NCBI RefSeq assembly: GCF_900112395.1
Contig: NZ_FOLN01000005.1
Span: forward strand, 62,001 to 126,000
Source of the DNA: Algibacter lectus
Lineage (GTDB): Bacteria; Bacteroidota; Bacteroidia; Flavobacteriales; Flavobacteriaceae
Length of the DNA stretch: 64,000 bases
Direction of reading: 5' to 3'
Part shown: piece after piece, positions 8,850 through 15,766 of the stretch
Layout of the letters: each line of letters starts with the position of its first letter
Numbering within the stretch: the first letter of the stretch is position 1
Notes under the pieces: generated by a model
The model's database searches: none
Seen by the model: the letters and a program-made list of their open reading frames with translations, nothing else
Told to the model about the DNA's origin: nothing
Position numbers and translations under genes: made by a program

Positions 8850-9830
8850 ATGAAAACCATACTAAAAAGTTCGATGTTTGAAAACAACGTTTTGGTTAAA
8901 CGTTTTGAAAAAGACTTTAAAACTTCGGGTTTTATTGAACAAAAGAAACAAATAGATTATGCTTTAGTAAAAGGTACATTGATTGAAATATCTATTAATG
9001 GTCTACGTATTTTAATAAGAAATGTTAAAACCGAAGATTACAGTGTTGATGTACAGCACGATTTTCCGTTTTTTAAATTACAATTTGAAATTGAAGGCTC
9101 TAGTTTTTATGAGCCTTTAGATAAATGCCAGCCTAAAGTTTATATCCCTAATGCGCATTACAATTTATTCTATTTACCAAAAGTTCAGGGGACACTAACC
9201 TATAAAAAAGGACATAGAAAAACCTTAGAAATTCTATTTACCGAAAATTACTTAAAAGATATAATAGGTGAAAATTTTAATGAGATACTACATCGATTTG
9301 GGACCGCCATATCAAGAAAAACACCTTTTTTTATGTGGGATAAAAGCCAACCAATAACTAATGATTTACAAAACCATATTAATGAAATTGTATTTTGTAA
9401 TTATCACAAAGATTTAAAAAAACCTTATTTAGAAGCCAAGATAAAGGAGTTACTTATTTTATTATTAGCACAAACCAATGATAACATTAATACGGATACA
9501 CCTTTCAATCTTCCTGAAACGGATTATAATGCCATACTAAAAGTAGAATGTTATATAAATACACATTTAAAAGACACCTTAACAATTCCTGAATTAGCCA
9601 TAATTGCAGGTATGAACACCACAAAATTAAAACAGGGCTTTAAATTAATATTTTCAACAACTATTTTTAAATACATATCTTGTTTAAGAATGGAACAGGC
9701 TAAAAAACAGATAGTAGAAAAAAAATGTACAGTAGCAGAAGCGGCATACCATGTTGGGTATAAGCATCCGCAACATTTTACTGTAGCTTTTAAAAAAATA
9801 TACGGTTATTTACCAAGCGATCTAACTTAG
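8850..9830 (+). CDS. AraC family transcriptional regulator
   Basis: A 326-aa regulator. The C-terminal 100 residues form the double helix-turn-helix of the AraC/XylS family: LTIPELAIIAGMNTTKLKQG for the first and AAYHVGYKHPQHFTVAFKKI with GYLPSDL for the second. The N-terminal 220 residues are a sensor region without recognisable small-molecule motif. Divergence from a siderophore receptor resembles PchR-type regulators, which activate receptor genes when the ferric siderophore is present; that role is inferred from position. AAGAAG 4 bases before the ATG could act as a weak ribosome-binding site. Confidence 0.88.
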   Translation: MKTILKSSMFENNVLVKRFEKDFKTSGFIEQKKQIDYALVKGTLIEISINGLRILIRNVKTEDYSVDVQHDFPFFKLQFEIEGSSFYEPLDKCQPKVYIPNAHYNLFYLPKVQGTLTYKKGHRKTLEILFTENYLKDIIGENFNEILHRFGTAISRKTPFFMWDKSQPITNDLQNHINEIVFCNYHKDLKKPYLEAKIKELLILLLAQTNDNINTDTPFNLPETDYNAILKVECYINTHLKDTLTIPELAIIAGMNTTKLKQGFKLIFSTTIFKYISCLRMEQAKKQIVEKKCTVAEAAYHVGYKHPQHFTVAFKKIYGYLPSDLT

Positions 9831-9860
9831 TGGCAAAACAGATATTTTTAAACATAAAAA

Positions 9861-9888
9861 AGGCGACCTAAGTAGATCGCCTTTTTTC
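9861..9888. terminator. terminator between AraC gene and dps
   Basis: Stem AGGCGA / TCGCCT with an A-run to the left and a T-run to the right; converging genes share it. Confidence 0.8.
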
Positions 9889-9910
9889 GCTATTAATCAA
9901 TTAATTTATT

Positions 9911-10390
9911 TTAAACTGTTTCGTTCAACCAAGCTTTCATCATCCAAACAGTTTTTTCTTGTTCGGTAATAAAATCGCTCATCATAGAACCTGTTCCTTC
10001 ATCGCTAGCATCGCCTGCTTTTTCTAATATTTCACGTTCAATTTTTAATAATTGAGCTAAAGAATCTACAATTAACCTAACAGCTAAATCATCTTGAGAA
10101 ATATTTTTACCAACAGGTACTTGTGCCTTCGCTGCATAATCTTCAAAAGTATGTAATGGTGTATCCCCTAAAGTTAAAATACGCTCTGCAATTTCGTCTA
10201 CCTTGGTATTAGCATCGGTATACAATTCTTCGAATTTAACGTGTAAATCAAAAAAACGTTTACCCTTAATATTCCAGTGAATACCTCTTAAATTTTGATA
10301 ATATATTTGAAAATTAGCTAAAAGATGATTCAAATCTGTTGCTATTTCTTGTGTTTTTATGGTATCTAAACCTATTGTATTTAAAGTCAT
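9911..10390 (-). CDS. dps: Dps family DNA-binding ferritin-like protein
   Basis: Forms a dodecameric shell that oxidises Fe2+ with H2O2 and protects DNA. The four ferroxidase ligands match E. coli Dps in spacing: H38 and H50 from one subunit, D65 and E69 from the other, in motifs IHWNIKG, FDLHVKFEELYTDA and KVDEIAERI. The open frame extends to 10447, but the ATG at 10390 (MTLNTIGLDTIK) gives 159 aa, the usual size; the 19 extra residues are unlike the family. It is divergent from oxyR, its expected peroxide-responsive activator, across a 104-bp spacer. Confidence 0.93.
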   Translation of the reverse strand: MTLNTIGLDTIKTQEIATDLNHLLANFQIYYQNLRGIHWNIKGKRFFDLHVKFEELYTDANTKVDEIAERILTLGDTPLHTFEDYAAKAQVPVGKNISQDDLAVRLIVDSLAQLLKIEREILEKAGDASDEGTGSMMSDFITEQEKTVWMMKAWLNETV

Positions 10391-10494
10391 TACGATGTGT
10401 TTTTTATGTTCATACAAATTTAAGTCATAAAAAAAGCTTTTTAGCATAAGTTTTATTGATAGTTTTTATATTTTTATAGTCAAAATTGATTCTT

Positions 10495-11433
10495 ATGACA
10501 ATTACCCAATTATCTTATGTTTTGGCTGTTGCCGAAAACCAGAACTTCACTAAAGCTGCCGAAAAGTGCTTTGTTACGCAGCCTACTTTAAGTATGCAAA
10601 TTCAGAAATTAGAAGATCAACTCGATATTTTAATTTTTGACAGAAGTAAAAAACCTATTGAACTTACCGATGTTGGGCGAAAAATTGTAACCCAAGCTAG
10701 AAATATTGTAAACGAATCTTACAGAATTCAAGATATTGTAGATCAACAAAAAGGATTTATTGGTGGTGAATTTAAATTAGGAATTATACCAACAGTAATG
10801 CCTACTCTACTGCCTATGTTTTTGAAAAACTTCATAAAGAAACACCCTAAGGTGAAACTTAAAATTGAAGAATTAACTACGGAAGAAATAATGGCACGTA
10901 TAAAAGATGGTCATTTAGATGCTGCCATTGCCGCAACACCTTTAGAAGATGAAAGCATAAAAGAGCGTGTACTCTATTTTGAGCCTTTTGTAAGCTATAT
11001 ACCAAAAAGCCACAGACTATATAAAAACAAAACAATTGATGTATCAGATTTAGATGTAGATGATATGCTACTTTTAGAAGATGGTCACTGTTTTAGAGAT
11101 GGTGTAATAAACCTGTGTAAAGCGTTTAAAAATCAAACCGATGAAACATTTCAATTAGAAAGTGGAAGCATTGAAACTTTAATTAGACTATCTAATGAAG
11201 GTTTAGGCATGACGCTTCTACCCTATTTACATACCCTAGAAATTAACGAAAAAGAAAAAGAGAATCTACGCTATTTCAACGAGCCATCTCCTGCTCGTGA
11301 AGTGAGTTTGATTTACCATAAAAGCGAGTTAAAAATGCAGATTATCGAAGCTTTACAAGATGTTATTTCCGGTGTGGTTCGTGGAGCGATTGCTTTCCAA
11401 AATGTAAAAATTATTAGCCCATTACCGAAATAG
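10495..11433 (+). CDS. oxyR: peroxide-sensing LysR-type regulator OxyR
   Basis: A 312-aa LysR-type activator. The N-terminal winged HTH is MTITQLSYVLAVAENQNFTK followed by QPTLSMQIQKLE; the C-terminal domain is the regulatory fold. It carries the redox cysteine pair in LLEDGHCFRDGVINLCK. With the ATG at 10495 as start these are C199 and C208, the same numbers and spacing as in E. coli OxyR, which supports this start over the TTG at 10486 and confirms the peroxide-sensor identity. Disulfide formation on H2O2 exposure would activate dps and other defence genes. No obvious four-ATAG OxyR box is visible in the spacer. Confidence 0.95.
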   Translation: MTITQLSYVLAVAENQNFTKAAEKCFVTQPTLSMQIQKLEDQLDILIFDRSKKPIELTDVGRKIVTQARNIVNESYRIQDIVDQQKGFIGGEFKLGIIPTVMPTLLPMFLKNFIKKHPKVKLKIEELTTEEIMARIKDGHLDAAIAATPLEDESIKERVLYFEPFVSYIPKSHRLYKNKTIDVSDLDVDDMLLLEDGHCFRDGVINLCKAFKNQTDETFQLESGSIETLIRLSNEGLGMTLLPYLHTLEINEKEKENLRYFNEPSPAREVSLIYHKSELKMQIIEALQDVISGVVRGAIAFQNVKIISPLPK

Positions 11434-11463
11434 AAACTATTCCAATAAGGTTTATATAAAATA

Positions 11464-11505
11464 AAAAGATTCACAGAAGTTTAATTTCTCTGTGAATCTT
11501 TTTTG
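11464..11505. terminator. bidirectional terminator after oxyR
   Basis: A 14-bp perfect stem, AAAAGATTCACAGA (11464-11477) with TCTGTGAATCTTTT (11489-11502), with T-rich flanks on both strands; it serves oxyR and the converging barrel gene. Confidence 0.88.
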
Positions 11506-11546
11506 TTGGCAAACACCTGGTTTACATATACTTTTAATAAAAGATA

Positions 11547-12551
11547 TTATAGCGCAAAGTTGACGTAAATAGAAAAACGGTTTTTAGATTTCACATTCCC
11601 GCCAAATAAATCTTGACTTAATGGCGCAGTGTAATTTGCTCCGAAAATAAATTTTTCAATAGCAAATTCAGAACCTATAGTACCACTTAATATCTTTCCA
11701 TCAGTATCTGCTAAAGTTTCGCCATATTGAGTGATTTTATCGTAGACATCACCAGAAACCCCAATAAATGGCATTATATTGTAAGTTTCCTTCGGAAAGG
11801 TTGTGAAAAAATTAGCTGAATAACTAAACTGATTTCCGAATTGATAATCGTTTTTATTTTCGCCTTTCAGGTAATAGGTCATAAGTGTATTTACTCCAAA
11901 TTTATTAGTTCCATAATTATAGCCAACAGCAAAAACACCATCTACACTACCGGTACCAACCTGAAAACCAGGATTAACATTATCTGCCAAAGCTTCTTCA
12001 AACTTACCCGTTGGAAGTTTTGCACCAACACCAAATTGTAGAGAGTGTCCCGACGCTATACGCTCGGTATTAAAGGTTAGGGAGTCGCTTTCTTTTTTAT
12101 AAAACTGTAATTTATACCAGCCCATAACACTACTGTCTCCCAAACCATTTAGGTTTTCATTATTCCCTTCGGAATACTCTCTATTTAGATCTTGATAAGG
12201 CACATTCACACTCACATAAAAGGCATCATTTATAGGCAATTGCGCCCATAATTGATACGTATTAAAGGTTTCTTTAGTTATCGGAGAGTTAGAAAAAATT
12301 CCATCTTTAGATTCGAAGTTTTGATAAATATAACGGATGCCAACAAAATTAGCATTGCTTAATGTACCAAAACCAAAACTACCTGAACTAGTAGAACAAC
12401 CACACAAATCGCACATAACGCTTAATGGTTCAAAAACATGTTCGTGAACACCAAATGGCGGATCTATCTCCCTTGCTTCCATCACCCCTATATTTAGCAC
12501 AAATGCAACCGCAAGAACGCTTATTTTTTTAATATTCTGAAAATCTATCAT
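11547..12551 (-). CDS. outer-membrane barrel protein with N-terminal His/Cys cluster
   Basis: A 334-aa protein with a signal peptide (cleavage near VMEA) and alternating beta-strands with amphipathic pattern and an aromatic-rich C-terminus (NRFSIYVNFAL), as in porin-like transporters. The mature N-terminus holds H36 and H38 (VHEHVF) and then C47, C50 and C52 in MCDLCGCSTSSG, a likely metal-binding segment. It overlaps the upstream dihaem peroxidase gene by 23 bp, so the two are translationally coupled, and it is the last gene of the MbnP/MbnH operon. I infer metal (copper) efflux, uptake or sensing at the outer membrane; the substrate is not shown by the sequence. Confidence 0.75.
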   Translation of the reverse strand: MIDFQNIKKISVLAVAFVLNIGVMEAREIDPPFGVHEHVFEPLSVMCDLCGCSTSSGSFGFGTLSNANFVGIRYIYQNFESKDGIFSNSPITKETFNTYQLWAQLPINDAFYVSVNVPYQDLNREYSEGNNENLNGLGDSSVMGWYKLQFYKKESDSLTFNTERIASGHSLQFGVGAKLPTGKFEEALADNVNPGFQVGTGSVDGVFAVGYNYGTNKFGVNTLMTYYLKGENKNDYQFGNQFSYSANFFTTFPKETYNIMPFIGVSGDVYDKITQYGETLADTDGKILSGTIGSEFAIEKFIFGANYTAPLSQDLFGGNVKSKNRFSIYVNFAL

Positions 12552-13575
12552 CGGTCAAAAACTCATTATCTGTTAATGTGTAAAGAAATGCTATTATGCT
12601 CTCTTTTTCGTAATCGGAAAGTGTGATACCCAAGCTCCCATCTTCTCTATTAAACGCCTGGTCTACGTTACCATTATCGGTCATGCCAGAATCATAAAAA
12701 TTTAAAACGGCTTCTAAGGTAGAAAAGCGTCCATCGTGCATGTATGGTAATGATAGCTCTACGTTACGCAAACTTGGCACCTTAAATTTATATAAATCGG
12801 CTGGGTCTTCAAAAATATCATATCGTCCTTTATCATCTAGCTTCGGATTTATTGACAAGCCATTGTTGCGGTAACTATGGTCCGTAAATAAATCGGTAGC
12901 ATGACAGGTTGCGCATTTATTTTGAAAAGTATTTAAACCGTCCAATTCAATTTCGGTTAGCACCACACCGTCTTCACTTCTTACGTATTTATCGTATTTT
13001 GAGTTTGACGACACCATCATAAGCATAAATTGTGAAAGCGCTTTTAGCATATTTTCGCTATTTATCTCGCCATCTTCAAAAGCTTTTGGAAACTGCTTTT
13101 GATAATAAGCATCTGCACTAAGTTTACTTAATACATTACTTAAAGTTTCTCCCATTTCAACCTCACTTGTTAATGGAATTATAGGTTGAAAATCTAGATG
13201 CGTAGCGGCACCATCCCACATAAACTCCGATTGATATGCTAAGTTTTGAATGGGTTGCGCATTACGCGTTCCAATACCACCATTTACACCATGACTAACG
13301 GTGTGTTCGTGGTGAGTGAAAGCAAAGGCTTGCTCATGGCAAAAAGCACATGGAATAGCATCGTTTGCCGATAGTTTACCATCGTAAAACAAGCTTTTCC
13401 CTAACTCGAAACCTGCTTCAGTTACTGGATTATTATCCAGATTATAACCCATTTCCGGAAAATTAGCTGGTTGCTCTACATTTAAATACACCGGAACATA
13501 AACCTCTGTATTGGATGATTTGGAACAAGATAGGACACTGACAACTGCCAAAGTAATAAGAACTATTTTTTTCAT
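12529..13575 (-). CDS. MbnH/MauG-like dihaem cytochrome c peroxidase, lipoprotein
   Basis: A 348-aa periplasmic dihaem protein with a lipoprotein signal (SVLSC). Two haem c sites are visible, CAFCH (76-80) and CATCH (221-225), with W120 in EFMWDGA between them, where MauG-type enzymes have a bridging tryptophan, and PYMHDGRFSTLEAVLNFY near 277-294. The CcpA/MauG superfamily includes H2O2 peroxidases and MbnH, which oxidises a tryptophan of its partner MbnP. Because an MbnP-type gene lies immediately upstream on the same strand, MbnH-like function is more likely than simple peroxidase. The Met in PYMHDG resembles CcpA peroxidases rather than the Tyr ligand of MauG, so the chemistry needs care. 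Gap to MbnP is 127 bp with a hairpin. Confidence 0.85.
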   Translation of the reverse strand: MKKIVLITLAVVSVLSCSKSSNTEVYVPVYLNVEQPANFPEMGYNLDNNPVTEAGFELGKSLFYDGKLSANDAIPCAFCHEQAFAFTHHEHTVSHGVNGGIGTRNAQPIQNLAYQSEFMWDGAATHLDFQPIIPLTSEVEMGETLSNVLSKLSADAYYQKQFPKAFEDGEINSENMLKALSQFMLMMVSSNSKYDKYVRSEDGVVLTEIELDGLNTFQNKCATCHATDLFTDHSYRNNGLSINPKLDDKGRYDIFEDPADLYKFKVPSLRNVELSLPYMHDGRFSTLEAVLNFYDSGMTDNGNVDQAFNREDGSLGITLSDYEKESIIAFLYTLTDNEFLTDDRFSEY

Positions 13576-13658
13576 TTTAATAAGTGTTAAACCAACGAAA
13601 TAAACGCTACCTCTTTGGTATTAATAAATACACTCCTTTGTTTGATAAAACAAATAAG

Positions 13659-13685
13659 TTTCCTCGGTAGGTTATACCGAGGAAA
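13659..13685. other. perfect intercistronic hairpin in the MbnP-MbnH gap
   Basis: TTTCCTCGGTA (13659-13669) pairs perfectly with TACCGAGGAAA (13675-13685) around a 5-base loop. On the transcribed minus strand it is followed by ACTTATTTG, not a T-run, so it looks more like an mRNA-processing or attenuation hairpin than a full terminator. Confidence 0.7.
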
Positions 13686-13702
13686 TTATTATCTAAAAAA
13701 AA

Positions 13703-14503
13703 TTAGTCGTTATGCACGTGGTGTACAGAAAATATGCCACTCATGTTTGTTGCAATTACACCTGTTGTAGTTTCATCGGTATGCACTTGTGCATAACCAT
13801 CATCGAAACTTACAGAAGTTACACCATCAAAAACCTGAGCAATATCTGCCTTAATATGTACCGATGGCTCATTACCTTCTCTTACTAATACTTCGTTTGG
13901 AAAAGTCAAGGTTGTTTCTTTGTAGTTATCTATAGCCGTACCAACGCTTCCCATGTGGATGTTTAATGCTGCATCAGTTTCCGTTTCAGAAGTATAAGTT
14001 CCATCGAATCTCATAAACCTATATCCAGTGGCCCAAGACCACATCATACCTTCATCTTGCGCTGTAGTAAGGAAATCTCCTTGACCATCTGCTCCAGAAG
14101 CATAACGCTCTTGATCGATACCAATTCCAAAAGTTACTTGAGTATAATTTGCTGCATCTACATCTTCTAAAGTAATATAGATTTCGCCTGCAGTATTTCC
14201 GTTTGCTTCACTTACAATAAAGATATTGTCTTCTGCTGGGTATGTGTAAACATTACCGTCGCTATCTGTTAAGCTTACATTTGATATTAAATATTTTAAT
14301 GTTTCTAATTGGTAAGTTTCACCGTTATCTTTAGTGTAAGTTGTTCCGAAAATAAAATCTTGATCGCCAACACCGTTATCGAATTTAAGGATTAAATCTC
14401 CTGTTTGTCCTGTTAAATCTTCTGTATTACCATCATCGTCTGATGAACATGAAGCGATAGTTATAGATAATAAAAGTGCGATTGTATATTTTAAAATTTT
14501 CAT
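13703..14503 (-). CDS. MbnP family copper-binding lipoprotein
   Basis: A 266-aa lipoprotein (signal TIASC, Cys19). It matches the MbnP pattern: DLILKFDNGVGDQDFIF, then ETLKYLISNVSL, NIFIVSE, GIGID and MMWSWATGYRFMRFDG. Known family members bind copper after the partner MbnH converts a tryptophan to kynurenine. This protein has only two tryptophans, W155 and W157, both in the conserved MMWSWATGY motif, making them the candidate targets. Possible copper ligands are H183 (LNIHMGS) and the C-terminal HHVHND. It sits between a small Cys/His membrane protein and the MbnH-like gene on the same strand. No methanobactin precursor or biosynthesis gene is visible. Confidence 0.85.
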   Translation of the reverse strand: MKILKYTIALLLSITIASCSSDDDGNTEDLTGQTGDLILKFDNGVGDQDFIFGTTYTKDNGETYQLETLKYLISNVSLTDSDGNVYTYPAEDNIFIVSEANGNTAGEIYITLEDVDAANYTQVTFGIGIDQERYASGADGQGDFLTTAQDEGMMWSWATGYRFMRFDGTYTSETETDAALNIHMGSVGTAIDNYKETTLTFPNEVLVREGNEPSVHIKADIAQVFDGVTSVSFDDGYAQVHTDETTTGVIATNMSGIFSVHHVHND

Positions 14504-14621
14504 TAGTAATGGTATAAGTATATAACAGCCTTATCGTCATTATTTGGACGGCTGCTAAATTATTGTAAAATTGATTTTAATAAGTATGTTTAAGGCTGGT
14601 TTGCCTTTTTAAGAAATCAAA

Positions 14622-14999
14622 TTACACCATTGGTGGACGAAAATGGTTATGCTCGTATAAATATGCATAACTACTATTACAGATTGTATTTACTATTTTA
14701 TTTAAAGGAATTTGAGTTTCCTTTAAATTGAAATTTTCGTTTTCTTGAAAGTATAGCGCGAATAAATACTCGGTTAATAATACTACTGTTTTACTATCGT
14801 CTTGAGGATTGGTATCGGTTTGTAATTGTTTTGCTAAATGACATTTACCGTTACAGGCGAGTTCTACTTTTTCTTTGTTGATACAGAAAACCTCGGTAAT
14901 ATAATCCACATTTATTTCGTAATAAGCCAAATAACTCAGGTTATAGAGTGGCTTTATTACAAAGGCAATGAGTAATATGAATACAAAAGTCTTTTTCAA
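14622..14999 (-). CDS. small membrane-anchored protein with CxxxCH motif
   Basis: A 125-aa protein starting at a TTG (MKKTFVFILLIAFV), with one N-terminal hydrophobic segment that may be a signal anchor. It contains C39, then ACNGKCHLAKQL (C49, C53, H54), and near the C-terminus a Cys and a His-rich tail (EHNHFRPPMV). The Cys/His pattern suggests periplasmic metal binding, and its place as first gene of the MbnP operon supports copper handling. No characterised family is recognised. No ATG is available in frame nearby. Confidence 0.65.
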   Translation of the reverse strand: MKKTFVFILLIAFVIKPLYNLSYLAYYEINVDYITEVFCINKEKVELACNGKCHLAKQLQTDTNPQDDSKTVVLLTEYLFALYFQENENFNLKETQIPLNKIVNTICNSSYAYLYEHNHFRPPMV

Positions 15000-15118
15000 C
15001 GGTAATTTTATAGTTTGGCAAATGTAAAAAAGTTTAGATTATTTTTATAAGAAAAACTTGCGTTAGTTTAAAACTTTAACGGTTTTTAATTTTAATAACT
15101 GCGCTTACCGATTGCCCT

Positions 15119-15225
15119 GCGTTAAGGATTGAACGGCCTGTTTAAGCTCCCCGACCAACGGAAGGGAGCGAGTAGTGAAAGCCTGCCCCATACTGTGCCC
15201 TTAAAGCACAGTATGGGGAACGCCC
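15119..15225 (+). repeat. structured intergenic repeat, copy 1
   Basis: Bounded by GCGTTAAGGATTG on the left and GGGGAACGCCC on the right. Inside are two stems: CTCCC...GGGAG around 15147-15169 and a 13-bp perfect stem CCCCATACTGTGC / GCACAGTATGGGG (15187-15219). It resembles copies at 22824-22941 and 44829-44933. GC content is well above the surroundings and no ORF is present. Confidence 0.65.
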
Positions 15226-15237
15226 TAATTTTATTCA

Positions 15238-15265
15238 AAAAAAAAAGCGACCGTTTGGCCGCTTT
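15238..15265 (-). terminator. terminator of the 65-aa protein gene
   Basis: AAAGCGACC / GGCCGCTTT stem with loop GTTT; a run of ten A's on the plus strand becomes the T-run on the minus strand. Confidence 0.85.
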
Positions 15266-15270
15266 ATAAC

Positions 15271-15468
15271 TTAATGGTCTAATAGTACCATACATTGATT
15301 TAATTCTGGGTTTTGCTGAACGAGCGATTGTATAAAGATTTTAAGTTCTTCTATCTCGTAAGGTAACAATCGGTTTAGGGCCTTTTTTACCTCTTTGCAA
15401 AACAACGATGTGTCGAAACTAACTTTATTAAGCACTGTTTTAGTGTACTCAAGCATTGCTCTTGCCAT
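15271..15468 (-). CDS. small conserved-looking protein, function unknown
   Basis: A 65-aa acidic/basic mixed protein (MARAMLEYTKTVLNKVSFDT) with one predicted pair of helices (FCKEVKKALNRLLPYEIEEL) and no signal or membrane segment. It has its own strong terminator, which supports expression. I have the impression that similar short proteins occur across Flavobacteria, but no function is known to me. The 298-bp upstream gap is AT-rich and must hold its promoter. Confidence 0.6.
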   Translation of the reverse strand: MARAMLEYTKTVLNKVSFDTSLFCKEVKKALNRLLPYEIEELKIFIQSLVQQNPELNQCMVLLDH

Positions 15469-15712
15469 AATATTGGGTTTGGTTTAGGTTTGTAATAAAA
15501 AGTAGATTTAATTTATAAGCTCGGGATTATTAGATTATAAATTTAGTAAAAAAAATATCAATACTTATAATTTTAGATAACATTAACACATATAAAACTA
15601 TTTGTTTATAATTATTTAACGCTGTAATTACGAGTATGAGAATTTATAAGCATTATTCTTAGAAATATGTAAAAAGCTGAACAAATGCTGTGAACTGCTT
15701 AGTTTAGGGCAT

Positions 15713-15746
15713 AAAAAAAGAGCCTCTTATGATAGAGGCTCTTTTT
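15713..15746 (-). terminator. terminator of the Asp-box T9SS gene
   Basis: Perfect 13-bp stem, AAAAAGAGCCTCT (15715-15727) with AGAGGCTCTTTTT (15734-15746), directly downstream of the minus-strand gene at 15767. Confidence 0.9.
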
Positions 15747-15766
15747 AGATTATGTAAACTAAAATT

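Noticed and set aside
10441-10494. ATAG words in the dps-oxyR spacer as an OxyR box
   Set aside because: The ATAG copies are 17 bp apart, not the spacing of a classical OxyR site, and the region is AT-rich.
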